The translations under genes and the position numbers were made by a program. The notes beneath the pieces are model-generated. The model was not told the DNA's origin, did not search any database, and saw only the letters and a program-made list of their open reading frames with translations. From positions 24,384,001 to 24,448,000 of the forward strand of contig NC_135136.1 in the NCBI RefSeq assembly GCF_051014445.1: a DNA stretch of 64,000 nt. The letters run 5' to 3'. Source of the stretch: Colletes latitarsis (lineage: Eukaryota > Arthropoda > Insecta > Hymenoptera > Colletidae). Each line of letters begins with the position of its first letter. Within the stretch, counting starts at the first letter, position 1. This document shows, one piece after another, positions 46,421-58,842 of this stretch.

Positions 46421-46734
46421 GTAAATAGTTTACATTTTAAAGATCCAGAAACAGGCGCTCATACGAATAAAACAGAAACTACGTGGAAGCATAGTAAACA
46501 CTTTTTGCCTGAATATTGTCGGTTAGTATTTGCAGTTCCACACGTTTTTTAATATGTTTTTCTAACATATAATACAAAATAATAAATATTATATTTTCTA
46601 TTTTCAGCAAAAAAGATAATTTCATTGGGTACTTAAGCCATTACGTGTTTTATAAACCTTCCAAGCAAGGAAAGGATGATTTATTTAATCAGTTCTTAAA
46701 AGAAATTTCAGAAATTTCATTTGATGATGATTGA
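46421..46734 (+). pseudogene. ISXO2/Merlin-type transposase remnant, U2
   Basis: Same two exon pieces and 86-bp intron (46,522-46,607). Confidence 0.8.
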
Positions 46735-47077
46735 TTCTGTAAAAAATCAAAATATACCAGACTTAGATGATAATGAAATTTAATAATAAAAACAAGTTAA
46801 GCCAACGTACTGCGTGCAATAGTAATTTACTATATATTGTAAACACTGTCAGCGGCGGGGAGACATTTTTTACTGTTGCTGCATGTACTGTCTACATACC
46901 TGGTTTTAATACTGTCCACCTGACCGACTCGTGGAAGTTCTATGCCTAAAAAAATGATTTTTATGCATCATACAAATTCTTCTACAAATTCCCATTTGAC
47001 AATGTAGAATAGATCCAATTAGATAAATTATTTATAATTTTTAAAATGAACATAGCAACGATTTAATGTTAATCATT

Positions 47078-47224
47078 ACATTACCAATCTTTCCAGATAT
47101 TAGTTTAAAACCATCACCAACTTTAATATCAACCGGGTTTTGTAGATTTTTGGATTCATAAAAGTACTCATCTGTGTTTATTATGTGATCTGAGCAACCA
47201 CTATCTAGTAGCCATTTAATATTT
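47078..47224 (-). pseudogene. copia protease remnant, U2/U3
   Basis: Same active-site block as 27,683-27,829. Confidence 0.8.
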
Positions 47225-47354
47225 CTACTTCTTCTATTTTGCTACTTTTCATTACTTCAACCTTGAATGAATTGTAATTTCTACTGTCATCTAGACTCGA
47301 ATTTCCAGCCACTTTTCTATCGTGTCTATTTTGTATATGTTTGAAAAGGTTGCC

Positions 47355-48142
47355 TTTTGTAATAATTATTAAAGTTTTCTGGGCAGTAACGTTGGATGTG
47401 CCCTGACTTATTACACTGACTTAACATACCGCTTCAGTAGTCGTTGCACTGCTATGCTGATTATCCTTTGAATTGAGATACTTGTTCTGATTGCGTTGTA
47501 CGTGTCGAAACCTATGACCTCTAGGATTTTTAGTTAAATTTGAACTAAACGTGCGAGTGTAATTTCTGCTGTACTCAAAGTAGTAACTTTTACCGTTTCT
47601 CTTTTGATACTCTAACAGTAATTTAGATTTTACATACTCAACTGTTTTCTCCTTCGTTGGCAGTGCATCAATAATATCAACAATACGTGAGAAGTTAACG
47701 TTAATAACAGATAATTCAATTTATCCTCTTCATTCACAGTCTCACCAGTATTTTTAAGCCTATTTATATGCGTTTCAAATTCGTTAAAGAAGTCACTTGG
47801 ATTTTCACCTTCTTTCATTTTTAATTCTAACAATCTTCTTTTACACAATAGCTTTACTGCACTGTTTTTAACTAGATAAATTTCGTCAAGCTTTGCAATC
47901 ATATTTTTCGCAGTCGTTTCTGATATTATTAATTCTAACTGAGTGTTTGAAATACTGTTTACGATGTAACTTTTTGCTTTAATTTCCTTTTTTATTCCAA
48001 TCTTCGACTCTTATTTCAGCCGGTCTTTCATCATGTAGAATAACCTCGTTACAGTCTTTCATTTCTAAAAATAAATTTAGCCTGAATTTCCAGTTCCATA
48101 AAATATTTGTAACATGAAATCGTCCTTTTTTTCACTTGCCAT
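47355..48142 (-). pseudogene. copia gag remnant, U2/U3
   Basis: Same disrupted gag. Its longest open piece is 47,902-47,630. Confidence 0.85.
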
Positions 48143-48225
48143 GCTTCAAACTTAGGTTATCTTCCTTTCACAACTAAATTTCTTTTCTTTACTGTTAACG
48201 AACAAACCACGGACCTCTGCTACCA

Positions 48226-48349
48226 TGTTAAAATACTGTTTATATTATTTATTATAATGAATCTTGTTACAAAACAAACACACTTATTTTCCATTGTGAA
48301 AAGAAAACTTAAAAACTAAAAGAACATTCCTCGACGTGTGCTTCTCTCA

Positions 48350-48402
<53 letters not shown>

Positions 48403-48460
48403 CCTAAACACTAAAGAAACTAACGAATTTTAAGTCATATTTCTAACAATAACAGTAACA
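48226..48460 (-). repeat. copia LTR with interrupted CA tract, U3
   Basis: 235 bp. The tract (48,353-48,401) starts after cacaaa, the interruption also seen in U0. A g-to-a change follows at 48,461. Confidence 0.75.
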
Positions 48461-48468
48461 ATTTATAA

Positions 48469-48587
48469 AAAAATAACGAATTTCCACAGATGCATAGAAA
48501 TGCATATCAATAATGTACTGAATTAGGCGAATCGAATAATGTATAACTCACCCCGATCCGTGAACGGGCCTAGCGTTTGCTAGGAAT
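48469..48587 (-). repeat. right inverted-repeat arm, U3
   Basis: Same as 29,082-29,200. Confidence 0.65.
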
Positions 48588-49153
48588 GTTCCATAACTTT
48601 TCAACAAAGTCTAAAATTTTTCCCAAGGGTTTTTGAATACCTATACACTGTATAGATATCCTGTTTCCTTCAACCGAACGACACGTGTCCCTAAAAAATA
48701 TATTTATAAAGTAAGTCGGTCAAGTAGGAAGAATATTCAGATATTTAAGAATATGAATGTATTGGTAAAAATATCCATTCCTCTTACCTTTATGTCCTGT
48801 GTATTGGATAATATAGATTTACATACTTTTACCGCTGAATTCGAAATTCTGAACTAAACATAGGTACAGGACTCGTCAAAACCGTTTTTCATTCTTTTTA
48901 TAGTTTTATCTGTTTTCCAAAAAACAACCAATTAAATTAAGTTGCAAGAATGCAAAAGCGATAAAACTTACAGAGGCTTTAAATGTTTACTTAAGACTTT
49001 GCCTTTTGTAAAAACCGGCGATATTGACTGTGTGTGTGTGTGTGTGTGTGTAAATCGTCGTACGTTCGTGCCCGGTGCAGTAAAACACGTGCATCGATCT
49101 AAGTTACGTACGTTCCTCACGTGCCACTTTCTCAATCTATACTTTTAAATAAA

Positions 49154-49293
49154 AATTTTCGATGAGGTGCATTTGTAGCTATTACGTGTAGCATCATGAG
49201 CAAACTCTTAGAAAATCACTCCTACTCCTCATTTGGACAGAATTTTTACTTTCATGATTATAGCGAAAAGTCGTTTTCCTGCTCGGGGAACAC
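49154..49293 (+). repeat. S2 relic monomer, U3
   Basis: Same as 29,769-29,908. Confidence 0.88.
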
Positions 49294-49300
49294 ATATGTA

Positions 49301-50163
49301 CAGGGTGTTCGGCCACCCCTGGGAAAAATTTTAATGGGGGATTCTAGATGCCAAAATACGAAAATACAGACGAAAATCAAGAATACCAATTTGTTGATAG
49401 AGGCTACGTTAAAAAGTTATTAACAATTAAACTAAAAAATTTCAAATCGTTCTGGAAAAATTGTTATCGGTTGCGGGGGTCAATTACAATCATTTTTGGT
49501 GAATACACATACCTCCGAAATCTTACCCACTTTCGAGATAAAAATTCGAGAATGTGTGAAATTTGTTCGATGGAAAAGAAAAATTTCAAATCGTTTTGGA
49601 AAAATTATCTTCGGTTGCGGGGGTTACTTACAACCATTTTGGGTGAATCGTCATATCCCCCTAATCATGCGCATTTTCGAGAAAGAAATTCAGTACGGGC
49701 GGAACTTTAAACGTTAACAACTTTTTAATAAAGCCTCCATTAACAAATTGGTATTCTTGATTTTCGTCTTACTTTGGTCTCTAGAATCCCCTGGGAGAAA
49801 TTGTAATGGGAGATTCTAGAGGTTAAAGTAGAACGAAAATCAAGAATACCAATTTGTTGATGGAGTAATACGATACTAAACAAAGTTATTGACGTTTAAA
49901 GTTCCGCTCTTACTTTCGAATTTTTTTCTCGAAAATGCGCAGGATTTCGTATGTGGTATGTCTATTCACCGAAAATAATTGTAATTGACCCCCGAAACCG
50001 AAAGTAATTTTTTCAGAACGATTTGAAATTTTTTTATTTAATGTTATTAATAACTACTTTTTAACGAAACCTCAGTCGAAAAATTGATATTCTTAATTTT
50101 CGTCTTATTTTGGCTTCTAGAATCTCCCATTAAAATTTTTCCCAGGTGTGGCCAAACACCCTG
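49301..50163. mobile_element. MITE E1, short form, U3
   Basis: Same 863-bp form as in U1. Confidence 0.82.
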
Positions 50164-50269
50164 TATATATTAAATCAATATTAATGAAATTACACCTTGA
50201 CCGAATTCATTTCAATCCCCACACTAATACATATATTGTGTGTATGTACCATAAATGGTCGAGAATGGA

Positions 50270-50608
50270 GTCACCTTTCCTATATTGGTATTATTAGATG
50301 GTCGCAGGTCCTGCATAAATTTCAATTTACATAATTTTTGTTTTGAGTAAACTCATTTTACTTTTTTGTATATTATTACCTAATGCAACTCATATTTTCC
50401 AGCCATGCGATGTAGGAATATTTAGACGATTAAAAGTTGCATGGCGAAGGGTAGTGCAGGAACATAGACAAAGTACGTAGGTAGACTAAACCCATTACGA
50501 AGGTGAATTTCGCACCAATATATATATCATACCATATATAAATTCCATGAAGAAGGAAATGCTTTTAAAGCTTGTGGTGGCCTATGACCGTTTAACTCAA
50601 ATACAATT
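50270..50608 (+). pseudogene. pogo/Tigger-type transposase remnant, U3
   Basis: Same decayed DDE block as in U1. Confidence 0.82.
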
Positions 50609-51068
50609 TACTAGACAAAACGTATTTCAGAAAGAAGAAAATAAATTAGAATTCATGTCGCCAGATGAAACTGACATCAATGACAGCAATATAGGTAGTT
50701 TTACATAGCATTCAAGAGCATATTCCAGATGATCTGAGAGGGGAACAATTTTCTTTTCTATATAGAAAATATTAAAATACAATCGGGACACAACTAAGAC
50801 ACAACACAAGACACAACTCGCAGAGAGAAAGCACTGCTGATGTTCAACGCAGTGCAGTTCATAGTAACAGTAAAACCAATACCAGTGTAGAAGACTAATT
50901 TAACAACGTTTCGCTAGAAGAAACTAATATATGATATACTGATCATTAATTAACTTTAATATTTCATGACAATGATGCTTTTACTTTTTTCTAATGGGAA
51001 TTGTTTTGTTTCCGATGGTACTGAAATCAAACTACATTAATTCTACAACGTTACTTTACTTATTTTCT

Positions 51069-51465
51069 CGTAAAGACAAAGATTCTTCAGAATCTATTCT
51101 GGATAAACATTATCAACATTATCAAAAGATTGAAAAAACAACAAAGAAAAGAAAAGAAAAGAAAAGAAAAGAAAAGAAATATAGAAAGAGTGTGTGCAAT
51201 CAAAGTTACATCAAAGACATGAAAATAGGCTCAGCTTGAAAAAATAGAAGCAATTGATAACCAGGAAAAAGAAAAACAAAGAATGAAAGAAGAACGATTA
51301 GAAAAGAAAAAAACAAGCCGAGAAATTAAAAGAAGAAAAGCTATTGAAAAAAGAAAGAAAAACAGAAAAATGAAAAGGAAAAGGAAAAGGAGAAAGAAAA
51401 GCAAGACGAAGAGAAGGAGAAATGTAAAACTCAAACTAAAAATAAAAATAAAGTTAAGAACGTGA
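51069..51465 (+). pseudogene. lysine/arginine-rich tail, U3
   Basis: Same as in U1. Confidence 0.45.
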
Positions 51466-51900
51466 AAAGAAAATAATAAATAATATTATTGTGTTGTTTT
51501 TACAGGGTGAATGTAGTAACTGAACCAGGTGGTTATGACTATGCAACATTTTTATTAGCATCTTTTTCAAACTCCACTTGGAACAACACTGTACGTATGT
51601 ATGTATGGGATTATCAGGAACCGTGTTTGTTCGTTAATCGGCACACTCGTATTTATTTCGTTAAACACAGTCACACCTACTACGTACTTTTCTTCAATCT
51701 TTCTCTCTTCCGTGCTGTCTTTTCTCGCTTTCTGGGTTATTCACCCATCAGCTGTTCGGCCGTACGCTCGCCGCGTGTTGACGGCTTTTTCGGCGGTAAC
51801 CGTCTTCGCTCGTGCAAGCTCGTGGACAGCGAACGATTCGCTGTACGGCCAAAAATTCGTGCGCGATTTAATAATTTTCAACTGCACGGTTCCCTACATA

Positions 51901-52579
51901 CAGGGTGTTCGGCCATCCATGGGAAAAATTTTAATGGGGGATTCTAGAGGTAAAAATAAGACGAAAATCAAGAATACCAATTTGTTGATGGAGGCACTGT
52001 TAAAAAGTTATTAATGTTTAAAGTTCCGCTCGTACTGAATTTTTTTCTCGAAAATGCGCAAGATTTCGGGGGTATGTCTATACATAAAAAATGATTGTCA
52101 CCGACCCTCGCAACTGAAAATAATTTTTCACAGAACGATTTGAAATCTTTTTTTTTCATCGAAAAATATAGGCACCCGATTAGATTTTCGGTAAGGAATT
52201 TTTTCCTCGAAAGTGCGTAGGATTTCGGGGGTATGTGTAATGACCAAAAATGATTGTAATTGACCCCCGCAACCGAAAATAATTTTTTTAGAAAAATTTT
52301 TGAAAAATTTCTTTTTCGCCGAAAAATATCAACACATACTCGAATTTTTTTCTCGAAACTGAGTAGGATTTCGAATATATGTCTATTCACTGAAAATGCT
52401 TGTAATTGACCTCCGCAGCCGAAAATAATTTTTCCGGAACGATTTGAAATTTTTGAATTTAATTGTTAATAACTTTTTAACGAAGCCTCCATCAACAAAT
52501 TGGTATTCTTGATTTTCGTCTTAGTTTGGCCTCTAGAATCTCCTATTAAAATGTTTCTCAGGGCTGGCCGAACACCCTG
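51901..52579. mobile_element. MITE E2, U3
   Basis: Same 679-bp element, next to S1. Confidence 0.82.
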
Positions 52580-52584
52580 TATAC

Positions 52585-53659
52585 TACTATGTTGGTCAGA
52601 TCCATGGTTTGTTCCGGTTTGAATCACGCAGTAATGTGGGCCCACAAAGAAGCAGTCAATTAAACCTGATTTCGATCAATATTTTAGAGGATAACACCGG
52701 TTAGGTCTGGGTCAGGTCTGGGTTATGCCCGCATCTGGCTCATGATTATGCCTTCTTCGCATACTTGTTGGCCAGATCCTGGGTTTTTTTCGGGTTTGAA
52801 TCACGTAGTAATGTGGTACCACACAGTAACAGTCAATTAAACCTGGATTCGGTCAGTATTTTAGAGGATAACACCGGTTAGGTCTGGGTTAGGTCTGGGT
52901 TATGCCCGCATCTGGCTCATGATTATGCCTTCTTCGCATACTTGTTGGCCAGATCCTGGGTTTTTTTCGTGTTTGAATCACGTAGTAATGTGGTAACACA
53001 CTGAAGCAGTCAATTAAACCTGGTTTCGATCAATATTTTAGAGGATAACACCGGTTAGGTCTGGGTTAGGTCTGGGATATGCGCGCATCTGCCTTATACT
53101 TTCGCCTTTTTCGCAAACTTGTTGGCAAGATCCTGGGTTTTTTTCGGGTATGGATCACGTAGTAATGTGGTAACACACTGAAGCAGTCAATTAAATCTGG
53201 TTTCGATCAATATTTTAGAGGATAACACCGGTTAGGTCTGGATTAGGTCTGGGTTATGCCCGCATCTGGCTCATGATTTTGCCTTCTTCGCATACTTGTT
53301 GGCCAGATCCTGGGTTTTTTTCGTGTTTGGATCACGTAGTAATGTGGTAACACACTGAAGCAGTCAATTAAACCTGGTTTCGATCAATATTTTAGAGGAC
53401 AACACCGGTTAGGTCTGGGTTAGGTCTGGGTTATGCCCGCATCTGGCTCATGATTTTGCCTTCTTCGCATACTTGTTGGCCAGATCCTGGGTTTTTTTTG
53501 GGTTTGAATCACGTAGTAATGTGGTATCACACAGAAACAGTCCATTAAACCTGGATTCGGACAGTATTTTAGAGGATAACACCGGTTAGGTCTGGGTTAG
53601 GTCTGGGTTATGCCCGCATCTGGCTCATGATTTCGCCTTCTTCGCATACGTGTTGGCCA
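52585..53659 (+). repeat. S1 satellite, six monomers, U3
   Basis: Same six monomers in the same order as U1 and U2. Confidence 0.95.
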
Positions 53660-53844
53660 CTGGTTGGCGATAAAACTGTAAGATAAAGGATGAATTAAGT
53701 TCCAAGTCCCTAAAATTTTCCAAATCATAGATTTAAAAATGATTTAGATATTTACATGATTTTAGTGTGGGTATTTATACAAGTATGTAAATCTCTATTT
53801 ATGCATAACATGTTACCCCTAAATGGGCAAGTTAATGAATTATA

Positions 53845-54663
53845 CAGGGTGTTCGGCCACCCCTGGGAAAAATTTTAATGAGGGATTCTAGAGGCCAAAA
53901 TAAGACGAAAATCAAGAATAAAAATTTGTTGATGGAGGCTTCGTTAAAAAGTTATTAACAATTAAATTCAACAATTTCAAATCGTTCTGAAAAAATTATT
54001 TTCAGCTGCGGGGGTCAATTACAATCATTTTTGGTCATTACACATACCTCCGAAATCTTATCCACTTTCGAGAAAAAAATTCGAGAAGGTGTTGAAGTTT
54101 TTCGACGAAAAAAAAATTTGTCAAATCGTTTTGGAAAAATTATTTTCGGTTGCGGGGGTCAATTACAATCATTTTTGGTCATTACACGTACCCTCGAAAT
54201 CCTACGCACTATCGAGAAAAAAATTCCTTACCGAAAATCTAATTTGGCGCCTAAATTTTTCGACGAAAAAAAAAAATTTCAAAACGTTCTGGAAAAAATA
54301 TTTTTAGTTGCAGGGGTAAATTACAATAATTTTTGGTCACTAGACATACTCCCGGAATTCTACCCACTTTCGAGAAAAAAATTCGAGAATGTGTGAAATT
54401 TTTCGACGGAAAAAAAAAATTCCAAATCGTTTTGGAAAAAATATTTTTAGTTGCAGGGGTCAATTACAATAATTTTTGGTCATTACGCATACCCTCGAAA
54501 TCTTGCGCATTTTCTAGAAAAAAATTCATTATGGGCGGAACTTTAAACGTTAATAATTTTTTAACAAAGCCTCGATCAACAAATTGGTATTCTTGATTTT
54601 CGTCTTATTTTGGCCTCTAGAATCCCCCATTAAAATTTTTCCCAGGAGTGGCCGAACACCCTG
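53845..54663. mobile_element. MITE E3, U3
   Basis: Same as in U1. Confidence 0.85.
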
Positions 54664-55357
54664 TATACATGTTAATTGTATAATAATAACCCTTTGTTCC
54701 TCATAAAAATTCACAACTGAATTGCTATCATTCTAAAAAAATCCATCCCAAAATATATTATCAAAACTAGTAATAAATTATTTGAACAAGGTGATAACAG
54801 ATTTGAAATATTTAATAAAATTTAAATACCAGATATTGATAGTATTAATAAAATATAATATTAATACTATTTTGACACTGTTATTTGATTTTAATATTAA
54901 TTATAGATACTTTGATTATTGATTTATTAAAACATAAAGTTAATGAAGTCCCAGTAGATTATAAATATTTTAAAGAGCATGAATTAGCATAGAATTTCAT
55001 AAAAAATTTGATGAGTGATAGAATGTAACTTGAATAATCTGAATTTTGTAGCTTTTACTATATCTTTGGATATGGAATCACAGATTCATTTTATTAATAA
55101 AAATAGAGATAGTACTGATGATTTGCTCAGACTCGTTAAAGTAAGTGGGCCAAGTGGGAAGAATATTAAGATAGATGGATAGATATTGGTAAAAGTATAC
55201 TTCTTGTCCTTATATAGGAAATCTTTAATATTACAAATAAACTCTTTCTGTAAAATCTTGAACTTATCATTATAATTTATAGAATTAAAGTCAACGCATC
55301 TAATAATGAAAGTGAACTGAAGTATTTTATAGACTTGTCAAGAACGTTTTTTGGTAT

Positions 55358-55478
55358 ATTCCTAGCAAACGACCCGTTCAACGATCGGGATGAGTTATAC
55401 GTAATTCGATTCGTCTAATTCAGTATATTATTTCATTAGTATATGCATTTCATTATCTGCGGAAATTCGGTATTTTTA
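55358..55478 (+). repeat. left inverted-repeat arm, U3
   Basis: Pairs with 58,158-58,276. Confidence 0.65.
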
Positions 55479-56106
55479 CAAAGTAACTAAGTATTTTAAA
55501 TATATTCTGATAGGTTCACAGGTGGAAACAAGTGACTGTCGTTACCTGTGTTCAAAATGCCAGCTAGTAAAATGCTAATTTGTTAACAATAACATTTGTT
55601 GAATGAAATTTCTGCTATTTCTGCAAATATCTCATTGAATAAATCACCATCTTTCTATTACATATACATTTACTAAATACATAATGGCTCAGGTATCCAA
55701 TGAAGTTACTCTTATTGGAAATATAAAATATTGATAGTATTATATGTTAGAAAAAAGTGGTGTCTTCAATTTAATTCATGTAAGCATCAGTAATGAGATC
55801 TTGAAAATTGACGCTGTGATTAATTTTCAAATGGCCTCTGTGCCATTATTTCTACAACAAAATGTTGATTCATCAGTCTCTATCTACTCTACCCTTCCAC
55901 AATTGCTGCGCAGTATTTTTATTTAATGTTAGTTATATAATATATCACGACATTGCTCATAATTATACGTTAGCATATATGGTAATTTTAAAACAATATC
56001 TGTAACTGAGTTTGTTTTTAGAAAACCACGTTCTTTGCTTTTCAAATATCTTTATATAATGCAATGGCTTTTAAAAACTAAGGGTATAAACATCTCACCG
56101 TAAACC

Positions 56107-56420
56107 GTAAATAGTTTACATTTTAAAGATCCAGAAACAGGCGCTCATACGAATAAAACAGAAACTACGTGGAAGCATAGTAAACACTTTTTGCCTGAAT
56201 ATTGTCGGTTAGTATTTGCAGTTCCACACGTTTTTTAATATGTTTTTCTAACATATAATACAAAATAATAAATATTATATTTTCTATTTTCAGCAAAAAA
56301 GATAATTTCATTGGGTACTTAAGCCATTACGTGTTTTATAAACCTTCCAAGCAAGGAAAGGATGATTTATTTAATCAGTTCTTAAAAGAAATTTCAGAAA
56401 TTTCATTTGATGATGATTGA
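56107..56420 (+). pseudogene. ISXO2/Merlin-type transposase remnant, U3
   Basis: Same two exon pieces and intron (56,208-56,293), ending at TGA 56,418. Confidence 0.8.
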
Positions 56421-56763
56421 TTCTGTAAAAAATCAAAATATACCAGACTTAGATGATAATGAAATTTAATAATAAAAACAAGTTAAGCCAACGTACTGCG
56501 TGCAATAGTAATTTACTATATATTGTAAACACTGTCAGCGGCGGGGAGACATTTTTTACTGTTGCTGCATGTACTGTCTACATACCTGGTTTTAATACTG
56601 TCCACCTGACCGACTCGTGGAAGTTCTATGCCTAAAAAAATGATTTTTATGCATCATACAAATTCTTCTACAAATTCCCATTTGACAATGTAGAATAGAT
56701 CCAATTAGATAAATTATTTATAATTTTTAAAATGAACATAGCAACGATTTAATGTTAATCATT

Positions 56764-56910
56764 ACATTACCAATCTTTCCAGATATTAGTTTAAAACCAT
56801 CACCAACTTTAATATCAACCGGGTTTTGTAGATTTTTGGATTCATAAAAGTACTCATCTGTGTTTATTATGTGATCTGAGCAACCACTATCTAGTAGCCA
56901 TTTAATATTT
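56764..56910 (-). pseudogene. copia protease remnant, U3/U4
   Basis: Same active-site block as 27,683-27,829. Confidence 0.8.
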
Positions 56911-57040
56911 CTACTTCTTCTATTTTGCTACTTTTCATTACTTCAACCTTGAATGAATTGTAATTTCTACTGTCATCTAGACTCGAATTTCCAGCCACTT
57001 TTCTATCGTGTCTATTTTGTATATGTTTGAAAAGGTTGCC

Positions 57041-57828
57041 TTTTGTAATAATTATTAAAGTTTTCTGGGCAGTAACGTTGGATGTGCCCTGACTTATTAC
57101 ACTGACTTAACATACCGCTTCAGTAGTCGTTGCACTGCTATGCTGATTATCCTTTGAATTGAGATACTTGTTCTGATTGCGTTGTACGTGTCGAAACCTA
57201 TGACCTCTAGGATTTTTAGTTAAATTTGAACTAAACGTGCGAGTGTAATTTCTGCTGTACTCAAAGTAGTAACTTTTACCGTTTCTCTTTTGATACTCTA
57301 ACAGTAATTTAGATTTTACATACTCAACTGTTTTCTCCTTCGTTGGCAGTGCATCAATAATATCAACAATACGTGAGAAGTTAACGTTAATAACAGATAA
57401 TTCAATTTATCCTCTTCATTCACAGTCTCACCAGTATTTTTAAGCCTATTTATATGCGTTTCAAATTCGTTAAAGAAGTCACTTGGATTTTCACCTTCTT
57501 TCATTTTTAATTCTAACAATCTTCTTTTACACAATAGCTTTACTGCACTGTTTTTAACTAGATAAATTTCGTCAAGCTTTGCAATCATATTTTTCGCAGT
57601 CGTTTCTGATATTATTAATTCTAACTGAGTGTTTGAAATACTGTTTACGATGTAACTTTTTGCTTTAATTTCCTTTTTTATTCCAATCTTCGACTCTTAT
57701 TTCAGCCGGTCTTTCATCATGTAGAATAACCTCGTTACAGTCTTTCATTTCTAAAAATAAATTTAGCCTGAATTTCCAGTTCCATAAAATATTTGTAACA
57801 TGAAATCGTCCTTTTTTTCACTTGCCAT
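57041..57828 (-). pseudogene. copia gag remnant, U3/U4
   Basis: Same disrupted gag. Its longest open piece is 57,588-57,316. Confidence 0.85.
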
Positions 57829-57911
57829 GCTTCAAACTTAGGTTATCTTCCTTTCACAACTAAATTTCTTTTCTTTACTGTTAACGAACAAACCACGGAC
57901 CTCTGCTACCA

Positions 57912-58036
57912 TGTTAAAATACTGTTTATATTATTTATTATAATGAATCTTGTTACAAAACAAACACACTTATTTTCCATTGTGAAAAGAAAACTTAAAA
58001 ACTAAAAGAACATTCCTCGACGTGTGCTTCTCTCAC

Positions 58037-58091
<55 letters not shown>

Positions 58092-58149
58092 CCTAAACAC
58101 TAAAGAAACTAACGAATTTTAAGTCATATTTCTAACAATAACAGTAACA
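57912..58149 (-). repeat. copia LTR, U4
   Basis: 238 bp. The CA tract (58,039-58,090) begins with cacaacac, a fifth distinct allele of this microsatellite. Confidence 0.75.
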
Positions 58150-58157
58150 GTTTATAA

Positions 58158-58276
58158 AAAAATAACGAATTTCCACAGATGCATAGAAATGCATATCAAT
58201 AATGTACTGAATTAGGCGAATCGAATAATGTATAACTCACCCCGATCCGTGAACGGGCCTAGCGTTTGCTAGGAAT
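58158..58276 (-). repeat. right inverted-repeat arm, U4
   Basis: Same as 29,082-29,200. Confidence 0.65.
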
Positions 58277-58842
58277 GTTCCATAACTTTTCAACAAAGTC
58301 TAAAATTTTTCCCAAGGGTTTTTGAATACCTATACACTGTATAGATATCCTGTTTCCTTCAACCGAACGACACGTGTCCCTAAAAAATATATTTATAAAG
58401 TAAGTCGGTCAAGTAGGAAGAATATTCAGATATTTAAGAATATGAATGTATTGGTAAAAATATCCATTCCTCTTACCTTTATGTCCTGTGTATTGGATAA
58501 TATAGATTTACATACTTTTACCGCTGAATTCGAAATTCTGAACTAAACATAGGTACAGGACTCGTCAAAACCGTTTTTCATTCTTTTTATAGTTTTATCT
58601 GTTTTCCAAAAAACAACCAATTAAATTAAGTTGCAAGAATGCAAAAGCGATAAAACTTACAGAGGCTTTAAATGTTTACTTAAGACTTTGCCTTTTGTAA
58701 AAACCGGCGATATTGACTGTGTGTGTGTGTGTGTGTGTGTAAATCGTCGTACGTTCGTGCCCGGTGCAGTAAAACACGTGCATCGATCTAAGTTACGTAC
58801 GTTCCTCACGTGCCACTTTCTCAATCTATACTTTTAAATAAA

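Larger units (their letters stand above)
37969..47667 (+). repeat. 9.7-kb composite repeat, copy U2
   Basis: Length 9,699 bp. It has the same content and order as U1 at an offset of 9,696 at its left edge and 9,699 after the CA tract. Confidence 0.93.
47078..48460 (-). mobile_element. copia-type 5' fragment, U2/U3
   Basis: Same truncated element. The LTR part is shorter here because of the CA tract. Confidence 0.85.
47668..57353 (+). repeat. 9.7-kb composite repeat, copy U3
   Basis: Length 9,686 bp. The LTR carries a shorter, interrupted CA tract (cacaaacacac at its start, like U0) and a substitution just outside the LTR at 48,461. Otherwise it appears identical to U2. Confidence 0.93.
56764..58149 (-). 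mobile_element. copia-type 5' fragment, U3/U4
   Basis: Last copy of the truncated copia element before the S2 array. Confidence 0.85.
57354..58842 (+). repeat. 9.7-kb composite repeat, partial copy U4
   Basis: Only the first 1.5 kb of the unit is present: copia gag, LTR, right inverted arm, TG tract and left flank of S2. Where U1-U3 have one S2 monomer interrupted by MITE E1, this copy continues into the S2 array. The tandem series of 9.7-kb units therefore ends here. Confidence 0.9.
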
